Shown piece after piece: positions 50,856 through 60,298 of a stretch of 64,000 nt of DNA; positions within the stretch are counted from its first letter, which is position 1, and each line of letters begins with the position of its first letter. The stretch is from positions 1 through 64,000 of the forward strand of contig NZ_JBHTDD010000013.1 in assembly GCF_042666615.1 (NCBI RefSeq). The letters run 5' to 3'. The DNA is from KBS50 sp042666615 (GTDB taxonomy: Bacteria > Actinomycetota > Actinomycetes > Mycobacteriales > Micromonosporaceae). Position numbers and translations under genes: made by a program. The notes beneath the pieces were generated by a model, which did not search any database, was not told where the DNA came from, and was given only the letters and a program-made list of their open reading frames with translations.

Positions 50856-51908
50856 ATGCCCTTTCGCCGCCAGCACGCGGAGCCCGAGACCCAGTCGCAC
50901 GACATCCAGGACGCACCGAAGCCTGCTGACAAGCGACGGCGTCCACGGTGGCAACGGGTCGCTCTGATCACCTTCCTCGTGCTGGCGTTGGTCGGCGGGG
51001 GTGGTCTGATCGCGGGCGCGTTGTACCTGCGATCCGTCGAGTCCGACATCGACCGTGTCGACGCCTTCCAGGACGTGCCGGAGGAGAGCCGTCCTCAGAC
51101 GGTCGCCAAGGGCGCGATGAACATTCTGATACTCGGCAGCGACTCCCGCGATCCAGAAAGGACATCGGGTTCCCGTACCGACACCATCATCCTGGCACAC
51201 CTCCCGGAGGATCGGTCGGCGGCGCAGCTCATCTCGATCCCGCGGGATACCTGGGTGTCGGTGCCGCGTTCGAAGGACGGCAGCCGGGGAGGCCGAGATG
51301 CCAAGATCAACGCTGCGTACGCCTGGGGCGGGGTGCCCCTAATGGTGCAGACGGTGGAAAAGTTCACCTCGGCGCGGATCGACCACGTCATGATCATCGA
51401 CTTCGCCGGGTTCAAGGAGATCATCGACGCGCTAGGTGGGATCGAGGTGGACGTGGAGAAATCCTTCACCTCGATCCACCCGCCGTACCGCACCTTCAAC
51501 CAGGGCATTCAGCGGATGGACGGCGAGGCGGCACTGGACTATTCGCGGCAGCGCAAGCAGTTCGCCGACGGGGACTTCGCCCGCATCCGGCATCAGCAGC
51601 AGGTAATCCGGGCGATCCTGGACAAGGCGGTGTCCGGTGGGATCGTCACGAACCCGGGACGGCTCAACTCGTTCGTCCGGGCGTCATCCAACTCGGTGTC
51701 GGTGGACGAGAAGATGTCCATGCTGGACATGGCGACCGACATGCGAAACCTGCGCAGCGGCAACCTGACGTTCCTGACCAGCCCGACGAAGGGCACTGGA
51801 CGGGTCGGCGGCGAGAGCGTCGTCTTCGCGAACACCGACAAGGCGAAGGCGTTCTACGACGCGGTCCGCCGGGACGCCGTGCCCGAAATCCTGAGCCTCG
51901 GAAAGTAG
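50856..51908 (+). CDS. LytR-CpsA-Psr (LCP) family glycan ligase
   Basis: 350 residues. A cytoplasmic charged N-terminus and one transmembrane helix (VALITFLVLALVGGGGLIAGA) precede the LCP domain. It shows NILILGSDSRD, SRTDTIILAHLPEDRSAAQLI with the catalytic-like Arg/Asp residues, SIPRDTWVSVP, KINAAYAWGG, and DGEAALDYSRQRKQFADGDFARIRHQQQ (quoted in separate parts: DGEAALDYSRQR, DFARIRHQQQ). LCP proteins attach polyprenyl-linked glycans to peptidoglycan. A TAGCAT hexamer ends six bases before the ATG and there is no ribosome binding site, so a leaderless transcript is likely. Confidence 0.94.
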   Translation: MPFRRQHAEPETQSHDIQDAPKPADKRRRPRWQRVALITFLVLALVGGGGLIAGALYLRSVESDIDRVDAFQDVPEESRPQTVAKGAMNILILGSDSRDPERTSGSRTDTIILAHLPEDRSAAQLISIPRDTWVSVPRSKDGSRGGRDAKINAAYAWGGVPLMVQTVEKFTSARIDHVMIIDFAGFKEIIDALGGIEVDVEKSFTSIHPPYRTFNQGIQRMDGEAALDYSRQRKQFADGDFARIRHQQQVIRAILDKAVSGGIVTNPGRLNSFVRASSNSVSVDEKMSMLDMATDMRNLRSGNLTFLTSPTKGTGRVGGESVVFANTDKAKAFYDAVRRDAVPEILSLGK

Positions 51909-51944
51909 GCCCGGTGTGGAGGACCGGGGACGAAGCGCTGGAGG

Positions 51945-53204
51945 TCAGGTGCCGGTGAGGAGCGGCAGCAGCTTCGGGGAGTACCCGCCGCCGAGATAAC
52001 GTGCCGGGTCCGCGTCCAGGACCGACGCCAGCAGCGTACCGATGATGTCGCGGAAGTCCGTCGTCGCCTTGAGATCGCCGTCGTCCAGGTCGGTCAGGCT
52101 CGGCTGCTCGCCGTAGAACCCACCCGCGACCTGTGGCCCAAGGACGAGGACCGGGCCGGCGGTGCCATGGTCGGTGCCGTCCGACGCGTTAGCCCGGACC
52201 CGACGGCCGAACTCGCTGTAGACAACCACCGTCACCCGCTGACCGGCCTCGGTCCGGGCCAGCCGGTCCGCGAAGCTGGTCAACGCCCGGTCAAGCTGGC
52301 CCAGCAGCAACTCGTGACCGGAGCGCTCTGCCGCGTGCGTGTCGAACCCACCCAGGCTCACGGAGTACAGCCGGGTGGGCACGCCGGCCTCGACGCACTG
52401 AGCGACGCGGGAGAGCTGTGCGGAGAGTACGCCCGCCCCGCCCGTCGCAGTGGCCGGAGTGTCCAGCTCGGCGGTGGCGTCCGGAGCCTCCGCCGCCTCG
52501 GCGTCCCTGATGAGCTGGTCGATCTTGACTAGGTTGGCGTAGGAGTCAGCCGCCCGCGCCCGCATCTCCGACTCGTTCGGCTCCGGCCGCCCGAGCACGC
52601 CGATCATGCCCGTGGTGACTCCGGCTGGCAACTTGAGCCCACCGATGCTCACACAGGCCCCAGTGCGGCTCTCCCCCACCAGGAGCGGCGGAAGGAAAGG
52701 CTCGAAGCTGACCGCGGCCTCCGGGGTGGCCCGGGTGCCGTCCAGCCACCGGCCGACCCAGCCGGAGGTGGCCGGATCTTTGGGCGAGGCGGTCTGCCAG
52801 ATGTCCATGGACCGGAAATGGCTGCGGTCCGGATTGGGGTATCCGGCCCCGAGCACGACTGCGAGGCGCCGGTCACTCCACAGCCGACTCAGGCCTTTCA
52901 GCACGGGATGTAAGCCGAGCGAGTCGTCCAGCCTAAGGACCCGGTCGGGCTCGTGGGCGAGCTCAGGTCGCGCATCGTAGTACGCCCGATCCGCATACGG
53001 GATTACCGTGTTCAGGCCGTCGTTGCCCCCGTACAACGTGACAATGACCAGCTTGCGGGTCTTCCTGTGGTCTTCGGCCGCGGACACGTCGCTCGCGGTC
53101 CGCAGGAGATCCGCCAGGCCCAACCACCCCGCACCCGCCGCGACGGCGACGCCGCCGGTGACGCCGGAAGCCAGCAGGAACCTACGCCGAGTCAGTGCGT
53201 CCAT
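51945..53204 (-). CDS. DUF1501 Tat-exported protein
   Basis: 419 residues from ATG 53204. A twin-arginine signal (LTRRRFLLASGVTGGVAVAAG) leads to a DUF1501 domain, a sulfatase/alkaline-phosphatase-like fold (VIVTLYGGNDGLNTVIPYAD, HFRSMDIWQTA, SLGGFDTHAAE, VVVYSEFGRRVRANASDGTDHG, quoted separately). These retain some metal-binding residues but have no proven enzyme activity. It follows the DUF1800 gene with one intervening base. This two-gene pair recurs across bacteria. Confidence 0.9.
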   Translation of the reverse strand: MDALTRRRFLLASGVTGGVAVAAGAGWLGLADLLRTASDVSAAEDHRKTRKLVIVTLYGGNDGLNTVIPYADRAYYDARPELAHEPDRVLRLDDSLGLHPVLKGLSRLWSDRRLAVVLGAGYPNPDRSHFRSMDIWQTASPKDPATSGWVGRWLDGTRATPEAAVSFEPFLPPLLVGESRTGACVSIGGLKLPAGVTTGMIGVLGRPEPNESEMRARAADSYANLVKIDQLIRDAEAAEAPDATAELDTPATATGGAGVLSAQLSRVAQCVEAGVPTRLYSVSLGGFDTHAAERSGHELLLGQLDRALTSFADRLARTEAGQRVTVVVYSEFGRRVRANASDGTDHGTAGPVLVLGPQVAGGFYGEQPSLTDLDDGDLKATTDFRDIIGTLLASVLDADPARYLGGGYSPKLLPLLTGT

Positions 53205-53205
53205 G

Positions 53206-54474
53206 TCACGTCACCAGATATTCGGGGCTCGCCAGGCCCAGGGTCAACAAACGCTGCGGGTCGGTCGTGCCCTTCATGGCCGTATACGTCCGGTTGGTCC
53301 ATGTATCGACAGCAAGGAGGTGCGCCACGCCCTCCGGAGTCAGCCGCCCAACCGGCACCAACTGCGCGATCCGGCCCGCGAGGTTGAGGCGGACCTGGGC
53401 GCCGCCGACCGTCAACCAGTCGGCACCCGCGGGCCACCCCTCGACGCTCGGGGGCGCGAACACCAACTGCCCCAGCCGATCCAAACCGTTGAGACAGTAC
53501 GTCTGCATGTCGTCGGACAGCTTCGCCGGGCGCAGACCCAGCTGCCGCAGAGCGCCGACGAACCACTCTGTCGGCTGCTTCACCAGACCACCGGCGGTGG
53601 CCTGGAACGCGTCGTCCTCGAAGAGTTTCCGCAACATCGACATCGAGTCTGGGAATGCCCGCACCATGGCGTCCCGGGTGGATCGCGGGATCGGCTCGGT
53701 CGACGAGGCGTACCGGAACCACAGCCGCTCCGCTACGAAGACCGAGCAGTCTTCCTGCCTGAGCAGGAAGTCGACGAGCGAGTGCGCGTCGAACTCCTGC
53801 GTCACGCCAAGGATGGTCTTCCGTCCGCCGTCGTGCGAGGCAGGACTGAGATGGGCCCGTCCCCCGTCGTAGTCGATCTTCCAGCCGGTAAGCGCGCGAC
53901 CCGCCTCCTTGACGTCCCGCTCGGTGTATCTGCCGATGCCGAGCATGAAGAGTTCCAGAAGCTCCCGACCGAGGTTCTCGTTGGGGGCGGTCCGGGTGTT
54001 GAGCTGCCCGTCGAGCCAGTAGATGAGTGCCGGATCGCTGATCATCCGGTGTGCCATCACCCCGAAGTCGAACGAGCTGCGCAGGCTCTTGTGCTGCGTC
54101 AGCATCAGTTGCGGACGGATGACCTTCCGCACTGAGGTCGCCCAATGCCCGTGCCAGAAGAACCACAGCTTCTCGCGGGTCTGGTGCGTCGCGACCGTGA
54201 GGCGGTCCAGCCACCACAGGGTGATCCGCTTCGTCTGCTGCCGCCGCTCCTCGTCCGCCTTCGCCCGCTGGGCGAGGGTCGGAGCACGTAATCGAGCGAA
54301 GGGATCCGGGCCGAGCTCGGGGAGGGGAGCCTGCGGGGCTCCCAGGTCTGGCGCCGTCGGAGCGGTCAGGGCGGCGACGGTCGCCGCATACCCGACCGTC
54401 CGTGCCGCAGCCAGCTCCGCGGACGTGGGACCGAAGCCGGCGCGGTGAAGCAGTAGCGAGACGTCCGCGGCCAT
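53206..54474 (-). CDS. DUF1800 protein
   Basis: 422 residues from ATG 54474, chosen because the upstream extension is Gly/Arg-rich filler. DUF1800 hallmarks: VSLLLHRAGFGPTSAELAAAR at the start, LWWLDRLTVATHQTREKLWFFWHGHW (quoted as two halves in the family), NENLGRELLELFMLGIG, EAGRALTGWKIDY, and PSVEGWPAGADWLTV near the end. The function is unknown. It is always found with DUF1501 partners and is likely exported together with them. It is the tail of, or next to, the polysaccharide operon, 134 bases after the last glycosyltransferase. Confidence 0.88.
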   Translation of the reverse strand: MAADVSLLLHRAGFGPTSAELAAARTVGYAATVAALTAPTAPDLGAPQAPLPELGPDPFARLRAPTLAQRAKADEERRQQTKRITLWWLDRLTVATHQTREKLWFFWHGHWATSVRKVIRPQLMLTQHKSLRSSFDFGVMAHRMISDPALIYWLDGQLNTRTAPNENLGRELLELFMLGIGRYTERDVKEAGRALTGWKIDYDGGRAHLSPASHDGGRKTILGVTQEFDAHSLVDFLLRQEDCSVFVAERLWFRYASSTEPIPRSTRDAMVRAFPDSMSMLRKLFEDDAFQATAGGLVKQPTEWFVGALRQLGLRPAKLSDDMQTYCLNGLDRLGQLVFAPPSVEGWPAGADWLTVGGAQVRLNLAGRIAQLVPVGRLTPEGVAHLLAVDTWTNRTYTAMKGTTDPQRLLTLGLASPEYLVT

Positions 54475-54608
54475 GTCAGCCAATGTATGCGACGCCGGTG
54501 CGCCGACGAATCCTGGGCCGGCACCGACCTGAGCCGATGCCGGCCTCGCGCTGTGGGGCCGACGGTCCCGGAGACGCCAGCTCACCTGGACGACGCCGCC
54601 GGCCCGGC

Positions 54609-55781
54609 TCAGCGATCGGAGCCGGCATCCAGCTGCGCCTCCGGCGACAGTGACGCGTATGCCGCGCGCATCTGCCGGCGGACCGCCGCCGAACTGTGGT
54701 GTTCCACGACCCACCCGCGTCCGTTGACGGCGAGCCGCTCAGCGGTCTCCGGCGAGGACAGCAGCTCGCTGACCGCCGTGATCCAGCCGGCACGGTCGTC
54801 GGCGACGCGGACGTGCACACCGTCCACCACTCCCGCGCGGTCCGCCACGGTGCTTGTGGTAACGCTCGGAACCCCGGCCGACATCGCCTGGATGAGCTTC
54901 AGCTGGACGCCGGTGCCCCGGAAGATCGGCGCGATGGCGACGGCGGCGTCCGAATAGTGTGGTTCCACGGCCGGCACATTTGGATAGAGCTCGATGCCGT
55001 TGCCGACCGATGCCTGAACGGCCTTCGGCGGGTCCGAGCCGACGATCCTGAGCCGCGCATCCGGGACGAGTTTCCGGATACCGTCCCAGCACTCGCGCAC
55101 GAACCACATGAGACCGCTGACATTCGCCTCGTAGCTGAGCCGGCCGACGAACAGGACCGTCCTGCCGATCGGCCCCGCCTGCCGCTGCACTGAGAAGTCG
55201 CACGGGCTCCGGACGAGGAAGGTGTTGGGCCGCTCCTGCCCGGGCGGGGTTGGCGCGGACAGCATCAGGGGGACACCCATGCTGAGCAGCTTGTCCTCCC
55301 GGGCTCGCATCCTCGGTGCCTCCACCCGACCCAGCGCCCGCCAGGCGAAGTTGGACCCGTGGGAGGCCAACTGCTCGTAGTACTCGCTGCGGAACTCGTC
55401 CAGGTCGACCACGACCGGCGTCCGGCCGCACGCCTCGACCAAGTGCACGGTGCGGAAGACGTTGAGGTGCACGACGTCCGGCTGGAACTCGTCAAGTTCC
55501 CGCCGCAGCGCGTCGGTGAGCGCCTTGGGGCTCGCGTACCCAGTCTGCAGCGAGACCCCGGTGCAGGCTGCCCGTGCGGAGCGGAGCAGGGAACCGACGC
55601 GCGTGTTGGGAACCAGGACCCGGTGCTGGACCGGAAGTTGCTCCGCCAGCCGCGCCTCCCTCTCGTCGTGCACCAGCCCGAGGAAGCGGATGTCGTGCTC
55701 GGCGGCGAGCATGTCGAGGAGCACCAGGCTACGTGGCCGGAACGACGCCGGAATCCATGGCGCTACGAACAGAACCTTCAA
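54609..55781 (-). CDS. GT4-type glycosyltransferase
   Basis: 390 residues from TTG 55781, overlapping the previous stop (TTGA). GT-B fold: N-terminal LKVLFVAPWIPASFRPRS and VVHLNVFRTVHLVEACG. The C-terminal donor-binding domain has TVLFVGRLSYEANVSGLMWF, RLRIVGSDPPKAVQ, the segment VEPHYSDAAVAIAPIFRGTG and KLIQAMSAGVPSVTTS, with the Glu of the EX7E motif replaced. It is probably a retaining transferase adding a sugar to the lipid-linked glycan. Last glycosyltransferase of the leftward operon. Confidence 0.88.
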   Translation of the reverse strand: MKVLFVAPWIPASFRPRSLVLLDMLAAEHDIRFLGLVHDEREARLAEQLPVQHRVLVPNTRVGSLLRSARAACTGVSLQTGYASPKALTDALRRELDEFQPDVVHLNVFRTVHLVEACGRTPVVVDLDEFRSEYYEQLASHGSNFAWRALGRVEAPRMRAREDKLLSMGVPLMLSAPTPPGQERPNTFLVRSPCDFSVQRQAGPIGRTVLFVGRLSYEANVSGLMWFVRECWDGIRKLVPDARLRIVGSDPPKAVQASVGNGIELYPNVPAVEPHYSDAAVAIAPIFRGTGVQLKLIQAMSAGVPSVTTSTVADRAGVVDGVHVRVADDRAGWITAVSELLSSPETAERLAVNGRGWVVEHHSSAAVRRQMRAAYASLSPEAQLDAGSDR

Positions 55782-56608
55782 ATCGGCAGCCTCCTCAGGG
55801 CCGAGGCGAGGAATCGCTCGCCTCGCGTGCCGTGCTTGGTGAAATAGACGTACATCCCGGACCGGTACAGGCCGGTCTTTCCGGCCGCGGCGGTGCTCGC
55901 GCTCTCCTTGTGTTCGGCGACGCTCGTCCCGACCGACGCGACGCCCCAACCGTTCGCGCGCAGCCGCGTGCACAGGTCGACGTCCTCGAAGTAGAGGAAG
56001 AAGCCGGGGTCGAATCCGTCGACGGCCCGGAAGGCCTCCCCCCGGACCAGCATGCAGAAGCCGGACACCCATGCTGCGTCGCGTACCCGGCGCACCGGCT
56101 CGACGTCGAGATACTCCAGCATCTGGAACTTCTTGCGCAGCGGTGTCGCGCGCGCCAGGTACCGCTTCAGCCCGCGCGGCACGAGATGGTCGACCTTCAA
56201 CGCGGCCAGCCATTCCTTCGCCATGCTGGGCGCCGGACCCGAGGAGATCCCGAACCGCCCGTCGGGGTATCGCATCAGCGGCGCCACCACTCCCAACCGG
56301 GGACCGGCCTCCAGGGCCTCCGTCAGGTGGCCGAACGACTCGGGCGCGATGTGGCAGTCGGGGTTCAGGAGGAAGTAGGCGTCGGCGTCCGGGAGGGTCT
56401 CCGCCGCGGCGTTTATCGCCTTGCCGAAGCCGACGTTCGGCAACGAGACGACCGGATACCCGAAGGACTCCGCCACCTCGACGCTGTCGTCGGCAGAGGA
56501 GTTGTCCACGACGACGACGTCATCAACCGGCAGTGCCTTCAGGCAACTCAGGCTCAGGGGAAGCTCGCCGGCCGAGTTATAGGAGACGACGATGGCCGCG
56601 ACCCTCAC
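55778..56608 (-). CDS. GT2-type glycosyltransferase (rhamnosyltransferase-like)
   Basis: 276 residues from GTG 56608, overlapping the upstream stop (GTGA). GT-A fold: VAAIVVSYNSAGELPLSL, VVVVDNSSADDSVEVA, GFGKAINAAAE, AYFLLNPDCHI (the D-x-D equivalent NPD), and WVSGFCMLVRGEAF with FFLYFEDVDLCTRLR carrying the catalytic Asp. This resembles WbbL-like dTDP-rhamnosyl transferases of actinobacterial cell-wall synthesis. Both ends are coupled to neighbouring glycosyltransferases. Confidence 0.92.
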   Translation of the reverse strand: MRVAAIVVSYNSAGELPLSLSCLKALPVDDVVVVDNSSADDSVEVAESFGYPVVSLPNVGFGKAINAAAETLPDADAYFLLNPDCHIAPESFGHLTEALEAGPRLGVVAPLMRYPDGRFGISSGPAPSMAKEWLAALKVDHLVPRGLKRYLARATPLRKKFQMLEYLDVEPVRRVRDAAWVSGFCMLVRGEAFRAVDGFDPGFFLYFEDVDLCTRLRANGWGVASVGTSVAEHKESASTAAAGKTGLYRSGMYVYFTKHGTRGERFLASALRRLPI

Positions 56609-57756
56609 TGTTCACCCGCTATCCGGTAGGCGTCCAGGTATGAACGCACCGTGTCGTCCCAACGGAAGGTCCGCTCGATGTGGGCGCGGGCACGCCGGCC
56701 GCGTTTCGCGGCGTCGGCCGGCGCCTCCACCGCCGCCCGGACGGCGGCCGCGATCTCGCCGGCGGTGGACGCAACGTACAGCATCGAGGCGTCACCGCGA
56801 ACCGAGTCGGCAGGCCCGCTCGACGTGATGACGGGACAGCCGAGGGCCATGGCGTGCGCGACCTTCATCAGCACACCGCCGCCCACGATCGAGGGCACGA
56901 CGACGGTGTGGGCGGCGAGCATCTCCGCCCGGAGGTCCGGCACCGCACCGGTTACCACCACCCGGCTGTCGCTCCCGCCGAGACCGACCACGTCGGCTGC
57001 GGGTTCCGCTCCGACGATGCGGAGTTCGGCTTCCGGCATGTCCCGCCACACCAGGGGCATCACGTCGCGAACGAGGAACTGGGCCACGAGGACGTTCGCC
57101 CGCCGCCACATCGCCCCGGCGAACACCAGGCGCGGCCGGCTGGTGGCCGCCGGGGGCGACCAGGACCGGTCGTCGACGTGGATCCCCGGCCGGGCAAGCA
57201 GGGTGTGGGGGTTGTACCTAGCGGCCACCACGAGGTCGGCGTCGGACAGCGTGATGACGGCGGCCGCCCGCCGGATCGCCGCTCGCTCGAACCGCCGGGT
57301 GCGTACCACCTCGGCGAGCCGGTACGGCCGTTCCAGGCCGGACGACGCCCGGTACGACTCCACCATGACCTTCTCGGTGATGTCGTGCAACCCCAGAACC
57401 GATGCCGGGTCGACGCTGACCACTTCGGCGGACTGCAGATACTCCGCGTGGACGACATCGGGCCGAATCCGGCGGATCAATTCGGCTGCCTCCCGCGTCG
57501 CCTCCCGCGGCCACGCTTGGCGGAGCCAGGCCGGTTCCGGCCGGAACCGGTCCAGGTAGCTCGGACGGGTGGTGACGGTGGCGGGCAGGACCGTGTACTT
57601 CAGGTCGTCCCGCTGGGCGCCGCCGCTGTGCTGCGGCGAGTACACGAAGAGCTCAACCTGTTCGGCCAGGCGCGGCGTGAGCTGCACGATCGTGTCGGCC
57701 GCGGCATGGTGGTGATGGGCGTCGGGCGCGAACGGGGTGAGCAGCAGGACGCGCAT
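56605..57756 (-). CDS. GT4-type glycosyltransferase
   Basis: 383 residues from ATG 57756, which shares one base with the preceding stop (TGATG). GT-B fold: MRVLLLTPFAPDAHHHHAAAD, DVVHAEYLQSAEVV; C-terminal domain PRLVFAGAMWRRANVLVAQF, ELRIVGAEPAADVVG, MLAAHTVVVPSIVGGGVLMK and AMALGCPVITSSG. It is of the same general class as the 54609-55781 gene but clearly diverged from it. The acceptor is probably the lipid-linked oligosaccharide. Confidence 0.88.
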   Translation of the reverse strand: MRVLLLTPFAPDAHHHHAAADTIVQLTPRLAEQVELFVYSPQHSGGAQRDDLKYTVLPATVTTRPSYLDRFRPEPAWLRQAWPREATREAAELIRRIRPDVVHAEYLQSAEVVSVDPASVLGLHDITEKVMVESYRASSGLERPYRLAEVVRTRRFERAAIRRAAAVITLSDADLVVAARYNPHTLLARPGIHVDDRSWSPPAATSRPRLVFAGAMWRRANVLVAQFLVRDVMPLVWRDMPEAELRIVGAEPAADVVGLGGSDSRVVVTGAVPDLRAEMLAAHTVVVPSIVGGGVLMKVAHAMALGCPVITSSGPADSVRGDASMLYVASTAGEIAAAVRAAVEAPADAAKRGRRARAHIERTFRWDDTVRSYLDAYRIAGEQ

Positions 57757-58865
57757 CAGCCGAGCCGCTTCACGAGCGCCGTAACGAAGGCTTGTGCGAC
57801 CCGGCCCTGGGCGGCGACCCGGCCCGCCGCCTGCTGAAACTGCTCGGTCGACGCGACCGCCCTGGTCGCCGCCTGGTGGAGCGTCTCGGCGTCGACGTCG
57901 GGGCTCATCACGTAGTCGGCGAGCCCCAAGTCGACGAAGGCGTCGTGAACCTTGCGCTCGTACGCGATCGCCACCGTGGGTACCCCGAGCGCCACGGCCA
58001 TCAGGGCGGCGTGCAGGCGGGTGCCGAGGACGAGTTGGTTCGTCGCGAGCGACCGCAACCAATCACCGAGCGCTCCGGCGAGCGGCCGGCTGCCGTCCAA
58101 CGGAGTGGAATCCAGGTCCAGGAGGCCGCGAAAGGCCCGCTCGTAGATGACCCGATCGTCCTCGCCGTTCGCTCCCCGACCGAAGGCCATCGGGAGGAAG
58201 GTGCCGGACCAACCTTCCCGCCGGAGCCGATCCGCGCAGCCGGAGGTGGCCGCCACCAGCGAGGCCTCCAGGCCGGGCGCGAGGGGGCGCATCGACAGCG
58301 CGAAACGGCGACCAGAATCGGCCCCTGCTACATCGGGTAGCGGCAGGGCGTATGCCATGTCGCCGATGACCTCCGCGCCGGAGCCGAAGTGCGAAGCGGT
58401 CCGTTCGTCGCGCGCCCCGACCGCGAGACACCAGGCGCCGACGAGCCGGAGCAGCTGCCGGCCGACCAGGGTTCCTCCCTCGCGCACTCCGACACCGACC
58501 GCCGCGACCGGGGTTCCCGCCAGCTTCGCCATCGCGATGATTCGGGCGAACATCGGCAGGGTGCCCGGCCAGGACAGGTGGGGGGAGCGCTCCTGGAAAA
58601 CGGTCCCGGGGCCGAGAAGCAGCAGTTGACACGACTTGATCGCGCGCTGCACCGCGACCTGACGCCCGGACGCGCCACGGGCCCGCAGTACGGGCATGTT
58701 TTCCGTGTCGACGCCGTGGAGTTCGGCGACGCGGTCCGGCTTCGGGGAGAACACCACGAACGAAGCGTTCTCCTTGACCGCGCGGACGCTTGTGATGAGC
58801 GAGTGGAGGAGGATCTCGTCCCCGAGATTGTCCGACCCGAACCACCCGACTATTCCGACCCTCAA
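57756..58865 (-). CDS. Polysaccharide pyruvyltransferase family protein
   Basis: 369 residues from TTG 58865, overlapping the flippase stop (TTGA). CsaB/WcaK family: VGIVGWFGSDNLGDEILLHSL, LLLLGPGTVFQE, VAAVGVGVREGGTLVGRQL, LSMRPLAPGLEA, LVLGTRLHAALMAVALGVPTVAIAYE (quoted in parts LGTRLHAALMA and GVPTVAIAYE) and the C-terminal acidic/helical end. It adds ketal-linked pyruvate from phosphoenolpyruvate to a sugar. Pyruvylated wall glycans anchor S-layer-like (SLH) proteins in other Gram-positives. Confidence 0.92.
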   Translation of the reverse strand: MRVGIVGWFGSDNLGDEILLHSLITSVRAVKENASFVVFSPKPDRVAELHGVDTENMPVLRARGASGRQVAVQRAIKSCQLLLLGPGTVFQERSPHLSWPGTLPMFARIIAMAKLAGTPVAAVGVGVREGGTLVGRQLLRLVGAWCLAVGARDERTASHFGSGAEVIGDMAYALPLPDVAGADSGRRFALSMRPLAPGLEASLVAATSGCADRLRREGWSGTFLPMAFGRGANGEDDRVIYERAFRGLLDLDSTPLDGSRPLAGALGDWLRSLATNQLVLGTRLHAALMAVALGVPTVAIAYERKVHDAFVDLGLADYVMSPDVDAETLHQAATRAVASTEQFQQAAGRVAAQGRVAQAFVTALVKRLG

Positions 58866-60298
58866 GTGTCCTCCGTCCTTGCCGCGTCCAGTTGGCCTAC
58901 GGCACGTCGTTGAGCCAGGAATCGGACGGCTGCCAGCACGAGCATCGCCCCGCCGAGGATGAAGGACGCCGACGCGGAATCCAGCACGGCGAGCAGACCG
59001 ACGAGCGCCACGGCCGCGGCGGCGACGATGCCGAACGAGACCGCGACGGGTCGCAGGAGTTCACGGAGCCGCAGGAACCACATCAGCGATCCCGCCACGA
59101 CCAGTTCGTTGAGGACCATCGCCCAGGCGGCGCCGAACGCACCGTACCGGCCGTCGAGCGCGAGGTTCAGCCCGACGCTGCCGCAGATGCTCAGCACCAG
59201 GACGACGAGCCGGCTGGTGGCGCGACCCCGAGCCAGCAGCAGGGCGGACAGGCCGAAGTTGGCGAACCGCATGGCGAGGAACAGGGTGAGCACCATCGCC
59301 AGGGTCGGGATGCCGCCGGCCTGGTCGCCAAAGAGCAGCGCAGTCGCGATCGGGATGCCGAGGAGCATGACGCCGGCGGCGCCCTGACCGGCGACCCCGA
59401 AGAACCGGAAGACCGTGAGCGGATCGTTCGACTGATCGGCCCCGGCCCCGGCCGCGCGGCGCGGCGCGGCATAGGCGAGCGCGCCGATTCCCATGGATGC
59501 CGCGACCTGGACCGCCGGCCCGATGATCGCCGTCGCCGACACGTACTCGCCGAGCTCGGCGGCGGTGACGAAGAACGCGAGCACGAACACGTCGCCGCGG
59601 AAGTAGAACAGGCCGAGCAGGTCGCTGGCGAAGTACGGCAGCGCGCGCCGGGCATGGTGGGCGGAGCGGACCCCCCGGGAGGCGCGGAGCGATGGCAGGA
59701 TCCGCACGACGAGGAGCGCGGCGACCGACCGGAGAACGGCCGCCGTCAGGAAGTAGACGGCCGCGTCATCGAGGCTGAGCCCGTCCAGTAGCCAAGTGTC
59801 GACCGCGCACGCGCCGACGAGCAGGAGACCGGCGGACGAGTTCGTCAGCGGTTCGGCCCATGCCTTGGGTCTGCCTCGGATGAGGACCCACGCCGTCTCG
59901 TTCCACTGTTCGAGGAGGCTGGCGACGAAGATCAGAAAAATGGCGAGCTGCGCTTCCCCGGGAAGGAGTACGCCGATCACGCCGTACGCGACGAGGGCCG
60001 CCGACAGCAACGCGGCGAACCGACCGCAGTGGATCCGGGCGACCACCGGCGGTGCGACCGTCCCGGCGGCGGCCTCCCTCGTCAGGTATGTCGGCAGGCC
60101 GAGGGATAGCGCGGCGGCGGTGAAGGACGCGGTGAGCGTGGCGAGCCCGTATAGGCCGACCGCCTCGACGCCGGCGCCGCGGGTCAGGAACGCCATGACC
60201 ACAAGAGTGGTCAACCGCGTGGCCAGGGCGGAGAGACCCAGCAGCCCCGAGACGACCGTCAGGGAGGGGCGTCGCGCCGCCGTCTCAGTCGCGACCAT
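58862..60298 (-). CDS. Wzx-type polysaccharide flippase (MOP/MATE superfamily)
   Basis: 478 residues from ATG 60298; GTG 60316 is an alternative. Fourteen hydrophobic segments in the PST/Wzx pattern (LLGLSALATRLTTLVVMAFL, TYLTREAAAG, FYFRGDVFVLAFFVTAAELG, LFLAMRFANFGLSALLLARG). It should flip undecaprenyl-linked repeat units to the outer face of the membrane. It overlaps the ligase-like gene upstream by 14 bases and the pyruvyltransferase downstream by 4. Confidence 0.9.
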   Translation of the reverse strand: MVATETAARRPSLTVVSGLLGLSALATRLTTLVVMAFLTRGAGVEAVGLYGLATLTASFTAAALSLGLPTYLTREAAAGTVAPPVVARIHCGRFAALLSAALVAYGVIGVLLPGEAQLAIFLIFVASLLEQWNETAWVLIRGRPKAWAEPLTNSSAGLLLVGACAVDTWLLDGLSLDDAAVYFLTAAVLRSVAALLVVRILPSLRASRGVRSAHHARRALPYFASDLLGLFYFRGDVFVLAFFVTAAELGEYVSATAIIGPAVQVAASMGIGALAYAAPRRAAGAGADQSNDPLTVFRFFGVAGQGAAGVMLLGIPIATALLFGDQAGGIPTLAMVLTLFLAMRFANFGLSALLLARGRATSRLVVLVLSICGSVGLNLALDGRYGAFGAAWAMVLNELVVAGSLMWFLRLRELLRPVAVSFGIVAAAAVALVGLLAVLDSASASFILGGAMLVLAAVRFLAQRRAVGQLDAARTEDT

